Shown piece by piece: positions 18,397 to 27,424 of a stretch of 64,000 nucleotides of DNA. A program made the position numbers and the translations under genes. Origin of the DNA: Bacteroidales bacterium UBA6408 (GTDB taxonomy: Bacteria > Bacteroidota > Bacteroidia > Bacteroidales > UBA932). The notes below the pieces were generated by a model. That model was not told where the DNA came from. It saw only the letters and a list, made by a program, of their open reading frames with translations, and did no database searches. Every line of letters begins with the position of its first letter. Position 1 is the first letter of the stretch. Location: NCBI GenBank assembly GCA_002439805.1, contig DJPQ01000002.1:1-64000 (forward strand), read 5' to 3'.

Positions 18397-19347
18397 ATGG
18401 CATCTAAAACGCAGAGAGGATTGGGCAAGGGACTCGGGGCGCTGCTCGGGGAGGCGACGGATCTGGAAAACATCCGCAAGCCGGTCGGATATGTCAACAA
18501 GGTCGTCGTGAGCACCGAAACGGCCGAACAGCCGCGCAGTTCGGCGGACATACTCATGATTCCGATTGACATGATTGAGCCCAACCCGTTCCAGCCGCGT
18601 ATGACCTTCGATCAGGAGGCGCTTACCGAACTGGCGGAGTCCATCAGGACACTCGGCCTCATCCAGCCAATCACGGTGAGGAAGAAGTCTGCGGACAAAT
18701 ACCAGATTATCAGCGGAGAACGCCGTTTCAGGGCGTGCAGGCTCGCGGGGATGGAGATTATTCCGGCCTACATCCGCAACGCGGACGACCAGGGTATGCT
18801 GGAGATGGCCATCGTGGAGAATATCCAGAGGGAGAACCTCGACCCGATAGAGGTGGCGATGAGCTACCAGAGGCTGATTGACGAATGTAACCTCACACAG
18901 GAACAGATGGCCATGAGAGTCGGCAAGAAGAGGGCTTCCGTGACGAACTACCTCCGTCTGCTCAAGCTGCCGGCAAAGGTGCAGCACGACCTCAAGGTAG
19001 GGCAGGTCAGCGTGGGGCACGCCAAGGTTCTTCTCGGAGTGGAAGACCCTGATGTTCAGGAAGTTCTCTGCGACCTCGTCGTAAAGGATGGACTTTCTGT
19101 GCGCCAGTTGGAGGAGAAGATTCACCGTCTCGCCAAGGAAGCGGAGAAAGGCGGAGAAGAAAAAGGGCAGGAAGCGCAGGAGCTGCCGGACGAATATTTC
19201 AAGGTTCTTGAAGTCTTCGGGAAGTATTTCGACAACAGCATAAGCCTGAAGCGTTCAGGCGCGGGCAAAGGCACGATCACGATTCATTTCTCGTCGGACG
19301 ATGAGGTGAAGAAGTTCATCGACGCCCTCGAGAAGTCAAATCTTTAA
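18397..19347 (+). CDS. parB: ParB/Spo0J chromosome partitioning protein
   Basis: A 316-residue ParB. N-terminal GLGKGLGALLGE is the ParA-contact motif. PNPFQPRMTFDQEALTEL and ISGERRFRACRLAGM form the CTP-binding ParB/Srx fold (GERRFRA is the hallmark). The helix-turn-helix TQEQMAMRVGKKRASVTNYL follows. It spreads from parS sites and feeds ParA. A parS-like 16-mer was not noticed in the neighbourhood. Downstream of parA by 57 bases. Confidence 0.96.
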   Translation: MASKTQRGLGKGLGALLGEATDLENIRKPVGYVNKVVVSTETAEQPRSSADILMIPIDMIEPNPFQPRMTFDQEALTELAESIRTLGLIQPITVRKKSADKYQIISGERRFRACRLAGMEIIPAYIRNADDQGMLEMAIVENIQRENLDPIEVAMSYQRLIDECNLTQEQMAMRVGKKRASVTNYLRLLKLPAKVQHDLKVGQVSVGHAKVLLGVEDPDVQEVLCDLVVKDGLSVRQLEEKIHRLAKEAEKGGEEKGQEAQELPDEYFKVLEVFGKYFDNSISLKRSGAGKGTITIHFSSDDEVKKFIDALEKSNL

Positions 19348-19356
19348 CGGTTGGGA

Positions 19357-20283
19357 ATGGGACGGCTTCGTGTTTTCATAGCGGTTCTTCTGACAGGTCT
19401 TTGCCTTGGCGGCGTCAATGCGCGCGCCCAGTTCAAGGATCAGGCCTTTCAGCAGAATTACAATGACACCACGATGACGGAGAAGTCTGACACAACGGAC
19501 AAACTGTTTTCGTTCAAGGAACTGTTCCAGGGTCTCGGACACAAGAAGGAAATCAAAATCGGGACTGTATTCGGCGGCTCGGTCATCCTTCCGGGAAGCG
19601 GACAGATTTACAACCGCGACTATTGGAAACTGCCCGTAGTCTATGGCGGAATCGCGGCCTGCGCCGGTGTGGGAGGCTACTACACAAGCCAATACAAGAA
19701 ATCCGTCGCGGCAGGGACTCCGAACGAGTCCTACAGGACTACCGCCACATGGCTCTATGTCGGAGCCGGTCTGGTCTATTGGGGTTCTCTGCTCGATGCG
19801 GCGGCGTTCTACCCCTCGGACGGGAAGCCGAACCCGGGACGCGCCGCAATATATTCTGCACTGCTGCCCGGACTCGGGCAGGCCTATAACGGAGAGTACT
19901 GGAAGATTCCCATCTATTACACGGGGCTTCTCACGGCGGGCTATTTCGTATGGAACAACAACCTCAACTACAACAGGTTCAGGAACATATACAAGGAGGC
20001 GACCAGCACGGAGACCACCTACACCGGGCCGATTACCGCAGAACAGGCTAAGTACTACCGGGACTCCTACCGGCGGCTGAGGGACTACTCCATCGTCGCG
20101 ACGGCTCTCGTCTATGTGCTCCAGATAATCGATGCGAATGTGTTCGCGTTCATGTACGACTTCGAGGTGAGCGACGACATAACCATGAGCGTCGAGCCGG
20201 CGGTTCTCGCCCCGGACAACGCCTATGCAATGCGGACGCCGACAAACGGTGCCGTCGGGATGAGGGTCGGATTCAGATTTTAA
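19357..20283 (+). CDS. DUF5683 domain-containing exported protein
   Basis: A 308-residue protein with a signal peptide (MGRLRVFIAVLLTGLCLGGV, cleavage after NARA). Two hydrophobic blocks carry the repeated motif 'LPGSGQIYNRDYWKLPVVYG' and 'LPGLGQAYNGEYWKIPIYYT', characteristic of DUF5683. Function unknown, but the gene is conserved beside parAB in Bacteroidota, suggesting an envelope role. Start at the ATG 10 bases after the parB stop. Confidence 0.85.
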   Translation: MGRLRVFIAVLLTGLCLGGVNARAQFKDQAFQQNYNDTTMTEKSDTTDKLFSFKELFQGLGHKKEIKIGTVFGGSVILPGSGQIYNRDYWKLPVVYGGIAACAGVGGYYTSQYKKSVAAGTPNESYRTTATWLYVGAGLVYWGSLLDAAAFYPSDGKPNPGRAAIYSALLPGLGQAYNGEYWKIPIYYTGLLTAGYFVWNNNLNYNRFRNIYKEATSTETTYTGPITAEQAKYYRDSYRRLRDYSIVATALVYVLQIIDANVFAFMYDFEVSDDITMSVEPAVLAPDNAYAMRTPTNGAVGMRVGFRF

Positions 20284-20332
20284 TCGCCTCGGCCGAGGCA
20301 TATTTTTTTTTGAGGCATATTTTAGAGTACAG

Positions 20333-21664
20333 ATGAGAAAGGGATATATTTTTATGGCTGCGGCGACGGCCGCAGTGCTTTCTTTCGGAAATGAGGCCCG
20401 CGCCCAGTACTTCGACACGGACGAGATTGTTGAAGAGGCCGGCGACGTACAGCCGGCGGACAGCATCATATCCAAGGAAGACAGCATCGAGAATGTCTTC
20501 CGCGCTGACAGCATTCAGGGGCAGCACACGCTCGACAGTCTCCTGCTCGCTTTTTATGGGAAGAACCGGCAGCTGGAATTTGCCGCGCTGAACGATCTGG
20601 ACACTGCGGCCGTGCGATACACATCTCAGGTTCCCGATTCGGTGTTCGTCCGCAGACTCAGCGACATCCAGTCATTCATCCCGCTGTCCTACAACGACAT
20701 AGTCAAGAACTACATAATCCTCTATTCTGAAAGGATGCCGCAGCAGATGGGAAGGGTCATCGGTTTGGGCAACTACTATTTTCCTATCTTTCAGGAGACA
20801 TTCAACCACTACGACATCCCGGAGGAACTCCGTGCGATGGCCGTAATCGAGTCGCTGCTCAAGTATGACGCGATGTCGCGGGTCGGGGCGCGCGGAATGT
20901 GGCAGTTCATGTACTACACTGCCAAGAAATACGGTCTGGTCATCAACTCCTTTGTCGATGAGCGCCTCGACCCCGTGAAGGCCGTTGACGCTGCGGCGCG
21001 ATACCTCAAGGACTCATACGAGATTTTCGGGGACTGGTCACTCGCAATCGCGTCCTACAACTGCGGCCCGGGAAACGTGAACAAGGCGATCAAACGTTCA
21101 GGCAAAAGGGATTTCTGGGACATCTACCACTACCTCCCGCGCGAGACAAGGGGATATGTGCCGGCGTTCACCGGTGCTCTCTATGCGCTCACCTACTATA
21201 AGGAATGCGGAATCACTCCGGAGGAAGTTAATATGCCGACGCAGATCGACACCTTCCACGTAAACAGGATGCTGCACTTCAAGCAGGTGAGCGAGCTTAC
21301 AGGGGTTCCCATGGATGTGCTGAAGGTTCTGAATCCGCAATACACCCACGAAATCATCCCCGGGAGCGCCGCCCGGACATGGATTCTGCGCCTGCCGGCC
21401 GACTACACGGGCAGTTTTATAGCCGTAGAGGGCAATGTTCACCTTCACAAGGCCGACACGCTGCTGAATCCGGTGACAATCAAGAAGATAAAGGACGGAG
21501 GAGACGGTCAGAGAATCGCCTATAAGGTCAAGAAGGGCGACTATCTCGGAAAGATTGCGTCCAAGTACCATTGTTCTGTGAGGCAGATTCAGAAATGGAA
21601 TCACCTGAAGGGAACAAACATCCGTGAGGGACAGACCCTGTATATATATCGCGGCGGGAGATAA
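20333..21664 (+). CDS. Membrane-bound lytic transglycosylase with LysM domain (MltD-like)
   Basis: A 443-residue exported protein with a signal peptide in the first 24 residues (cleavage after EARA). An SLT/GH23 domain spans about residues 150-270, with catalytic E173 in MAVIESLLKYDA, GARGMWQFM (186-194) and SYNCGPGNVNKA. A C-terminal LysM lies at about 393-440 (YKVKKGDYLGKIASKYHCSV). It cleaves peptidoglycan glycan strands in the periplasm. Last gene of the parAB cluster; a 13-bp hairpin follows at 21670. Confidence 0.92.
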   Translation: MRKGYIFMAAATAAVLSFGNEARAQYFDTDEIVEEAGDVQPADSIISKEDSIENVFRADSIQGQHTLDSLLLAFYGKNRQLEFAALNDLDTAAVRYTSQVPDSVFVRRLSDIQSFIPLSYNDIVKNYIILYSERMPQQMGRVIGLGNYYFPIFQETFNHYDIPEELRAMAVIESLLKYDAMSRVGARGMWQFMYYTAKKYGLVINSFVDERLDPVKAVDAAARYLKDSYEIFGDWSLAIASYNCGPGNVNKAIKRSGKRDFWDIYHYLPRETRGYVPAFTGALYALTYYKECGITPEEVNMPTQIDTFHVNRMLHFKQVSELTGVPMDVLKVLNPQYTHEIIPGSAARTWILRLPADYTGSFIAVEGNVHLHKADTLLNPVTIKKIKDGGDGQRIAYKVKKGDYLGKIASKYHCSVRQIQKWNHLKGTNIREGQTLYIYRGGR

Positions 21665-21669
21665 CCCGC

Positions 21670-21701
21670 CACGACTTCCCCTATGATTAGGGGAAGTCGT
21701 G
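21670..21701. repeat. Perfect 13-bp inverted repeat after the transglycosylase gene
   Basis: CACGACTTCCCCT and AGGGGAAGTCGTG surround a 6-base loop. There is no T run, so it is either an RNA-stabilising hairpin or a mobile palindromic unit. Confidence 0.6.
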
Positions 21702-21749
21702 CTCCGTGCGCACCACCACACAATGCCCTCGCTTCGCTGTTCTCCGCAC

Positions 21750-21767
21750 GGCGCTCAAGCGCCTTTT
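21750..21767 (+). terminator. Short GC-rich hairpin followed by TTTT
   Basis: GGCGCT and AGCGCC arms with a 2-base loop, then TTTT; a plausible end of the parAB-mltD transcript. Confidence 0.4.
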
Positions 21768-21821
21768 CCCCTCAGATATATCATCCATAGAAGGCTTCCC
21801 GACCTCTCGAAACGCATCACC

Positions 21822-21850
21822 TGTCATCTCGAACGAAGTGAGAGATCTTT
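21822..21850. repeat. Interspersed 'TCTCGAACGAAGTGAGAGATC' type element
   Basis: Contains CTCGAACGAAGTGAGAG, a near-palindromic motif of a kind I recall as dispersed in intergenic regions of many Bacteroidota. It sits between convergent genes. A related GC-rich block is at 47010-47090. Confidence 0.35.
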
Positions 21851-21856
21851 GCGCCG

Positions 21857-23563
21857 TTAAAACCTAATCGCCAGCATCATCCGAGCCTCAAGCCTGTCGG
21901 GCTTTCGGACGGAGGACAGCATGAATGGATAGGAGAAGTATGCAAGCCTGGCGGCAAGGCTGCCCCTGCGACAGAACTTCCATTGCACGAAAAAGGACCC
22001 CCACACTCCCCTGCCGTAAAATGCCGGTACATTGAACCGCCCGGGGATGTCGTGTTCATAGACATAGAGCCTGCCCGCCCAGTCGTCAACGCTGAAAAGC
22101 CCCGCCCGGAGATATGTTGAGAGAATCCCGGAAATCCGGCAGCTCTCCTCAACGAAGGCCACCATCCCCCATTTGCCGCTGTGACTGAAGCTCACCGAAG
22201 CGGAGCTCGCCCAAATGCCGGCATAGCCTGCAGTCACCTCGCCCCGGCAGGTGAACACGCTGGCAGACAATCTGCTGATATTTATGTTTTCACGCAGACG
22301 CAGCGCGGCAAAAGACGATTCATTCCAGCGGAATTTGTAACGAGCATCCACCCGCAGGTCATTCGTGCCTGACAGCCTGCCTCCCGCCGGCACAGCTTCA
22401 CGGGACTTAGGGGCGACATGACGCAGCCGGAAGGACAGCGAGGCCGAATGCCCGCTCCGGGCGGAGAACTCGGAAACAAGCAGGGCAATGTGCCGGGAAG
22501 GGCTGTAGCGCAACGAGACACCCGCCCTGAAATGTTCGGCAAGGCGCGGTGAAGTGGCCGACACGACCGCACGGAACGGCTGCCCTATGCCACCGGCAAG
22601 TTCCGAGGCAAGGTCGAAGCCGCTGAAACAGCCTCTGAAATCCACTGAAAAATCCGCCGTGCAGCGCCAAAGACCGCTTCCCTGCCGCCGGTTCTCCGCG
22701 TCGCCAATCCCCGACGACGGAACGCCCTCCACAACGGAGGTGAATCCGAACGAAAACCGCCGATGCCACCAGCTGCAGTTGAACAGCCCCTGAAGCCCGG
22801 CAATGTCCGTCTTTCCACGCGACGAGTTGATCTCCCCAATCAGCGCCTTTTTCATCCCCGGGACAACAGCCGCAACGGAAAATGTGACTGGTCCCGTGTC
22901 GAAGCTGCACCCGAGTCCCGTCTGCGCGTATTTCCCCGTCATCGAACGCGAGGGCTTCATGCCGGTCGGACGGCGTATCAGCGAAGCGGCCGACGACGGG
23001 TCATCGAGGCTCATTGTGTTCCATGCCGCAAGTCCCTGCCCGAACCTCAGGTTGAAGTCCCCTACATATAGCCTCGCCTTTCTTCCGGGCAGCAGCAAGG
23101 CTGCCGAGAAAGACAGAGCGTCAAGCCTGCCTGTCCAGGTTCCGGCTCCGGCCGCCGATAGTTCAAATGTCTCGCCCTTTGAAATGCAGGAATGCAGCCC
23201 ATAGACGGAAGTGCCGGCATAGAGCCTGCTTTCCAACGACCAATGCTCCCGAGGCGGCGAATTCCCGAATGTGACAAAGAATGCGAGAGCCTCGGCAATT
23301 TCGCGGTCGAAACCGTCAATCACGGAAAGTTCACTGCGGCTTAGCACTGCCCCTGCGGAAGAAATGTAGTCCAGCAGCGACACTACCTGAAAATCCGAGA
23401 AAAGCCCGCTTTCGGTCAATGCACGCCGCGATGCGGAGTTGATATTCAGAGGGTGCCGGCTTCTCCATATGAGCCTCTCCATCTCGGAGTCCGTCACCTC
23501 CTCAGGGGAAACGGCTCCGACAATCAGCGCAATCGCCTCAATCAATGTCATCATCATATTCAT
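21857..23563 (-). CDS. Helix-hairpin-helix exported protein (putative outer-membrane beta-barrel)
   Basis: A 568-residue protein. A short N-terminal hydrophobic segment (MTLIEAIALIVGAVS) may be a signal. ComEA-like HhH units follow: HPLNINSASRRALTESGLFS and VLSRSELSVIDGFDREIAEA. The remaining ~450 residues show alternating hydrophobic and aromatic strands ending in the terminal F typical of outer-membrane barrels. Similar Bacteroidota proteins are annotated simply as HhH-domain proteins; function unknown. The start at 23563 is preferred over 23650 because it gives the signal sequence. It diverges from hpt. Confidence 0.75.
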   Translation of the reverse strand: MNMMMTLIEAIALIVGAVSPEEVTDSEMERLIWRSRHPLNINSASRRALTESGLFSDFQVVSLLDYISSAGAVLSRSELSVIDGFDREIAEALAFFVTFGNSPPREHWSLESRLYAGTSVYGLHSCISKGETFELSAAGAGTWTGRLDALSFSAALLLPGRKARLYVGDFNLRFGQGLAAWNTMSLDDPSSAASLIRRPTGMKPSRSMTGKYAQTGLGCSFDTGPVTFSVAAVVPGMKKALIGEINSSRGKTDIAGLQGLFNCSWWHRRFSFGFTSVVEGVPSSGIGDAENRRQGSGLWRCTADFSVDFRGCFSGFDLASELAGGIGQPFRAVVSATSPRLAEHFRAGVSLRYSPSRHIALLVSEFSARSGHSASLSFRLRHVAPKSREAVPAGGRLSGTNDLRVDARYKFRWNESSFAALRLRENINISRLSASVFTCRGEVTAGYAGIWASSASVSFSHSGKWGMVAFVEESCRISGILSTYLRAGLFSVDDWAGRLYVYEHDIPGRFNVPAFYGRGVWGSFFVQWKFCRRGSLAARLAYFSYPFMLSSVRKPDRLEARMMLAIRF

Positions 23564-23707
23564 ATCCGTTCTCTGTCTCAACCGGACCCGGACAATCAAT
23601 AGCCGGCGTTCGCGGTCGTCGGACGCAATGTTATGGATAATAGCCCGCAAATGTGTTGTATTTCAAAATTAAAACTCAAAATTTTTCTTTTTTTTAATGT
23701 TATTAAC

Positions 23708-23715
23708 TATTTTTG
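23708..23715 (+). promoter_or_regulatory. -7 promoter box of hpt-adk
   Basis: TATTTTTG, 18 bases before the hpt start, after a very T-rich stretch. Confidence 0.5.
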
Positions 23716-23733
23716 CGGCTTGTTTTGAAATAT

Positions 23734-24276
23734 ATGAAAGAGGTTAAGGTTTGGGACAAGACTTTCGTCCCTTTCATCGGTCACGATGAACTTATGGGCT
23801 ACATTGACAACGTCGCCGAAAAAATCAACAATGACTTTGAGGGAAGCACAGACGTCCCGATTGTCCTCTGCATTCTGAACGGGGCCATTATGTTCACCGG
23901 GGAACTGATGCAGCGGCTGAACTTCCCCTGCCAGCTGGTTTCCACCAAGATGACTTCATACGTGGGGACATCCACGACCGGTGAGGTGCAGCAGACGATG
24001 CCGCTCACCGCATCGGTAAAGGGTCGCAGGGTCATCATCGCGGAGGACATCATCGACACCGGTCTCACAATCAAGGCGATGAAGAAAATTCTTATCGGGG
24101 AAGGCGCAAAGGAGGTGAAAGTCTGCACCATGCTGTTCAAACCGGAGGCCTACCGCACTGGAGAGCCTATCGACTACATCGGCAAGGAGATTCCGAACCG
24201 CTTCATACTCGGTTTCGGCCTTGACTACAACGAGCTCGGCCGCAATCTCAGGGACATATATGTACTTGAAGACTAA
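23734..24276 (+). CDS. hpt: Hypoxanthine phosphoribosyltransferase
   Basis: A 180-residue type I PRTase. The PRPP-binding loop EDIIDTG is at residues 104-110 (VIIAEDIIDTGLTIKAM), and CILNGAIMFTGEL contains the pyrophosphate loop. It salvages hypoxanthine and guanine to IMP/GMP. The start at 23734 is the first ATG after the promoter. It is followed 55 bases later by adk, giving a purine nucleotide operon. Confidence 0.95.
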   Translation: MKEVKVWDKTFVPFIGHDELMGYIDNVAEKINNDFEGSTDVPIVLCILNGAIMFTGELMQRLNFPCQLVSTKMTSYVGTSTTGEVQQTMPLTASVKGRRVIIAEDIIDTGLTIKAMKKILIGEGAKEVKVCTMLFKPEAYRTGEPIDYIGKEIPNRFILGFGLDYNELGRNLRDIYVLED

Positions 24277-24331
24277 AAGCTTTTGTCCGCAGATTGCGAC
24301 AACATACATATAATTAAAGGACACAAATATC

Positions 24332-24901
24332 ATGAAATACTATGTCTTGTTCGGTCCTCCGGGAGCCGGAAAGGGAACTCAGGCCAGCGCGATGGTAGAA
24401 AGATACAATCTGCATCACATCTCCACCGGGGCGCTTCTCCGGAAGGAAATTGCAGCCGGAACGGAGCTTGGCAAACAGGCCCGCGAAATCATAGACAGGG
24501 GGTGTCTGGTTCCCGACGAGGTGGTCGAGGCGATGATAGAATCGGAATTCAACAATGTGAAGGGAGTCGACGGCTTCCTTCTCGACGGCTATCCGCGCAC
24601 CCTCGAACAGGCCCGCTCGCTTGACAGACTGCTCGCCAAGAAAGGGGACAAGCTCACGTCCGTGGTCTCAATCATGATTCCGGACGACATGATTTTCGAC
24701 CGCATCCGCCATCGCGCCAAGATTGAAGGCCGCGAGGACGATGCCAGCGACGACATAATAGCCAACCGCATCTCCACTTACCACCAGAAGACCGAGCCCC
24801 TCGTCAACTTCTACAAGGATGCCGGCAAATACACCGAAATCGACGGCACCGGCGCCATCGAGGATGTCCGCGCAAACATCTTCAGCGCCCTTGACATCTG
24901 A
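24332..24901 (+). CDS. adk: Adenylate kinase (short-lid form)
   Basis: A 189-residue adenylate kinase: P-loop GPPGAGKGT (residues 8-16), STGALLRKEIAAGTELGKQA for AMP binding, and LDGYPRTLEQARSL. The lid is short and lacks the zinc/INSERT domain, as usual in this phylum. It interconverts AMP, ADP and ATP. In Bacteroidales genomes I know, obg follows directly; here obg is 17.9 kb away. A diverged second copy of the last ~22 codons lies at 25130-25198. Confidence 0.96.
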   Translation: MKYYVLFGPPGAGKGTQASAMVERYNLHHISTGALLRKEIAAGTELGKQAREIIDRGCLVPDEVVEAMIESEFNNVKGVDGFLLDGYPRTLEQARSLDRLLAKKGDKLTSVVSIMIPDDMIFDRIRHRAKIEGREDDASDDIIANRISTYHQKTEPLVNFYKDAGKYTEIDGTGAIEDVRANIFSALDI

Positions 24902-24939
24902 CACAATGCCACATGAGTCAGGCACTCCCAAGCAGGGTC

Positions 24940-25045
24940 GGTGGAAAACACTCCCGTTGGTTCTCTTGACCTGTCCCGTTATCTCGGGACATGGTATGAA
25001 ATCGCAAGGTTTGACCACTCAGAAGGGAGCCATTGTTCAATTTAA
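24940..25045 (+). pseudogene. Lipocalin (Blc-like) N-terminal remnant
   Basis: One frame reads VENTPVGSLDLSRYLGTWYE and then IARFDHSEGSHCSI before a stop at about 25043. The block GTWYEIARFDH is the lipocalin signature normally followed by about 130 more residues. Here it breaks off abruptly after FDHS. No signal peptide remains. A fragment left by a deletion or insertion event downstream of adk. Confidence 0.6.
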
Positions 25046-25057
25046 CAATTTACGGCA

Positions 25058-25198
25058 ATGTCTTCTACAGAAGAAAAACTGACATTTGAGCAGATGCCAC
25101 AAGCAGTATCTGAAATCAAGGCAGATACTGAAATCGACGGCTCTGGCACAATCGACGAAGTTCGCGGCAATATATTCCGCACCCTCGACACGCACTGA
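25058..25198 (+). pseudogene. 46-codon chimeric ORF ending in a diverged copy of the adk 3' end
   Basis: The ORF begins MSSTEEKLTFEQMPQAVSEI, resembling the N-terminus of small helix-turn-helix/excisionase-like proteins. It then switches to TEIDGSGTIDEVRGNIFRTL before DTH and the stop. The second part mirrors the real adk ending TEIDGTGAIEDVRANIFSAL before DI. It is in frame throughout but is clearly a fusion of two unrelated ends. Probably debris from recombination at the adk 3' end. The 360 bases from 24902 to 25261 hold this, the lipocalin stub and nothing else recognised. Confidence 0.6.
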
Positions 25199-25261
25199 CA
25201 AATATAGACAAAACGGCAATAGAGATGGCTCTGTTGCCGTTTTGCATTTTTAGTAGTTTCT

Positions 25262-27409
25262 TTACCTTGGGTTTAAATCTGCATTACAGACATAAACATC
25301 AGCATGTGTGTCCATTGAGGCCCTGTCTGTGATGCCGAACGGCTCCAAAGAGAGGGCGTTATAGGTCTTTGAGCCTACGCTCTGCCTCAAGTACGATGAG
25401 CCGGTGGCGTTCTCGGCGCTGAACAGCAGAAACTGGTAGCTGTTGACAGCGGCGCTGGAGTAAGGACTTGGAGTCATGTGAATCACACCGTCGATGAAAC
25501 CCAGGGAAATGCTGTTGGCGCCCCAGTAGATGGACAAGCCGTCCGAGAAACCGAGGGTGACATAGTTGCCTTTGTAGCGACCGAGTTTCTGCGGCTCAAT
25601 TATGATCGAATGGCTTTCCGGATCGAAGTACGCTTTTACGTCAGGAGTAAAGTCGCTGGTGTTGGACAGGCCACTGATCGTGACATCGTTGCCACCGAGG
25701 CTGTAGATGTCCACTCGGAAGGACTCCTCTGATGACGAGGACGCACCGTCAACAGTTGCCGATGCCCTGAACGCTCCGATGAAATCCTCCACTGTCTTGC
25801 TCTGGTCGAAGTCCGCGGAAATGTACCCCTTTGTCGAGGCTGTCTTCCGGACAAATGTCGTGTCTCCAAACTCATTGACAACGCAGACGCACAAGGTGTA
25901 TGCCGTGCCCTGCTTGAGGGTATTGAAGACAGTCGCAAAACCCTCGTCGGATCCGAGCTTCTGAACGAACTCCTCATTGACTTCATTGCCCCTTTCCCAT
26001 GCAATCTCCGCCGCGCTCTGCCCAAGGTTCTTGACCATGTAGTCAAGATAGTCAGCCCTCATGCAGAGGTACTTGAGAGACACTGCGTTGTCCGCCTGCA
26101 TGTCCCAGAACAAGGTCGTGTAAGGGGAATGGAGAGCGTTGGACTCATCCCTTCTCCATTCGAACTTGTTGACTTTCGGAAGGTACTTTCCGTCAGGATC
26201 ACAAGTGAACCGCTGCATGTAAAGGACAGTGACGGTTGACGTGGAATCGTAGGCGAGGGCCACGGCCGTGCAGTTCCCGGAGCCTACATTCCAGAGTTCG
26301 GAACTGTCATCGTACAAGGTGAGGACAGGAGTACTCCCCGATGTCTTGTCCTCAGAGAGCAGCCTCTTAATCTCTTCTTGGCGAGCAGGGTCATCGGTGA
26401 TGTCACCGCTTACAACTGTCGCTTTGTAGAATTTGGCATATTCATTCTTGTAGAAAGATATCCTCGGCGCCTTGAATCCGGTCTCCGTAGTCTCGATGCC
26501 GTCGAAGGAGATTTCCACGACCGGAGTCTTGTCCTCGTTGCCGTCGAACGTCAGGGTCTCATTGCCTTGGGCGAAATAGCCGGCGGAAACGTAGTAGATC
26601 AGGTAGAACGAGAATGTGCCTTCGCCGTCGTATGTGCATGGATAGGAGTTGTAGGCTGCCTTGCTGCCCGTGTACTCTGCCATGTCGGCGACTTTGACAT
26701 ATTCATTGTAGTTGGAGTTATAGTAGCCTATCGACTGTGCGGGCACGGTGCAGGAGTTGTCATCGTTGAGGATGAACTTGAAAGACACCCCGCTCGCCCA
26801 ATCATTGACTCTGAATATGTTGGTCCCCACCGCTTTTTCGACTCCAAGTCCGGAGTCCCGTCCTGTGTAGAATGCGTTGTAGTGGTAGGTGGCGGTCTGC
26901 GGCACCTTGTCACCGCTCTCATCGGTTCTGTAGCAGGTCTCCCACTCAAGGGCATAGGAGACACTCAGCGTGATTTTGTCCGAGAACTGGGTGACGTACG
27001 CTCCGTTCCCGGTCTCCTCCTGACGGTCGGAGATGAGGATGGTGGCGTTCAGCGAGGAGCCGGCGAGAAGGCTTCCGAGGTTCACTTCGACGGGAACCTT
27101 CACCGAATAGCTTCCGTCAGGAATGGTGACGGTTTCCGGGACTGTGAAAGAGTCTTCGTTCTCTCCTTTCTTCCGGAGCCCAACGGACAGTTCTCCCTTG
27201 TCGCTCGGGCGAGCCAGATAAATCTCGATTGTGCCGGTCTCGGTTCCTTTCGGGAACTCCTTCGTCAGGGAAGACTGGATGAAATGGATTTCCTTGGCAT
27301 CCTCGGAACCGGGACTATAGAGGATTCCGTTCTGCTCCTTGTCGCAACCGGCCGCAAAAAACAGCAGCGAAGCGGCCGCCAGGCATGATATTTTTTTTGA
27401 ATATTTCAT
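25262..27409 (-). CDS. SusCD-associated surface lipoprotein, function unknown
   Basis: A 715-residue lipoprotein with signal and lipobox LLFFAAGCDKE (Cys 22). Residues ~40-140 form a Calx-beta/DUF4843-like beta sandwich (IEIYLARPSDKGELSVGLRK). An FN3-like segment (FATVFNTLKQGTAYTLCVCV) is in the middle. The C-terminal ~130 residues (VTISGLSNTSDFTPDVKAYF, IIIEPQKLGRYKGNYVTLGF) resemble domains of lipoproteins encoded beside SusD. Last gene of the eight-gene operon, 15 bases after susD. It may bind substrate at the cell surface. No enzyme motif is seen. Confidence 0.7.
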   Translation of the reverse strand: MKYSKKISCLAAASLLFFAAGCDKEQNGILYSPGSEDAKEIHFIQSSLTKEFPKGTETGTIEIYLARPSDKGELSVGLRKKGENEDSFTVPETVTIPDGSYSVKVPVEVNLGSLLAGSSLNATILISDRQEETGNGAYVTQFSDKITLSVSYALEWETCYRTDESGDKVPQTATYHYNAFYTGRDSGLGVEKAVGTNIFRVNDWASGVSFKFILNDDNSCTVPAQSIGYYNSNYNEYVKVADMAEYTGSKAAYNSYPCTYDGEGTFSFYLIYYVSAGYFAQGNETLTFDGNEDKTPVVEISFDGIETTETGFKAPRISFYKNEYAKFYKATVVSGDITDDPARQEEIKRLLSEDKTSGSTPVLTLYDDSSELWNVGSGNCTAVALAYDSTSTVTVLYMQRFTCDPDGKYLPKVNKFEWRRDESNALHSPYTTLFWDMQADNAVSLKYLCMRADYLDYMVKNLGQSAAEIAWERGNEVNEEFVQKLGSDEGFATVFNTLKQGTAYTLCVCVVNEFGDTTFVRKTASTKGYISADFDQSKTVEDFIGAFRASATVDGASSSSEESFRVDIYSLGGNDVTISGLSNTSDFTPDVKAYFDPESHSIIIEPQKLGRYKGNYVTLGFSDGLSIYWGANSISLGFIDGVIHMTPSPYSSAAVNSYQFLLFSAENATGSSYLRQSVGSKTYNALSLEPFGITDRASMDTHADVYVCNADLNPR

Positions 27410-27424
27410 TTTTTCTAAATGCTA

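Noticed and set aside
18058..19125. Long leftward open frame (355 codons) across parA and parB
   Set aside because: It is antisense to two clearly conserved genes, has no family motif, and its length is explained by GC-biased codon use of parAB.
19336..20514. Leftward open frame of 392 codons
   Set aside because: Antisense to the DUF5683 gene and transglycosylase start; low-complexity arginine/valine-rich product with no domain.
26378..27388. Rightward open frame of 336 codons
   Set aside because: Antisense to the SusCD-associated lipoprotein; valine/glycine-rich shadow without motif.
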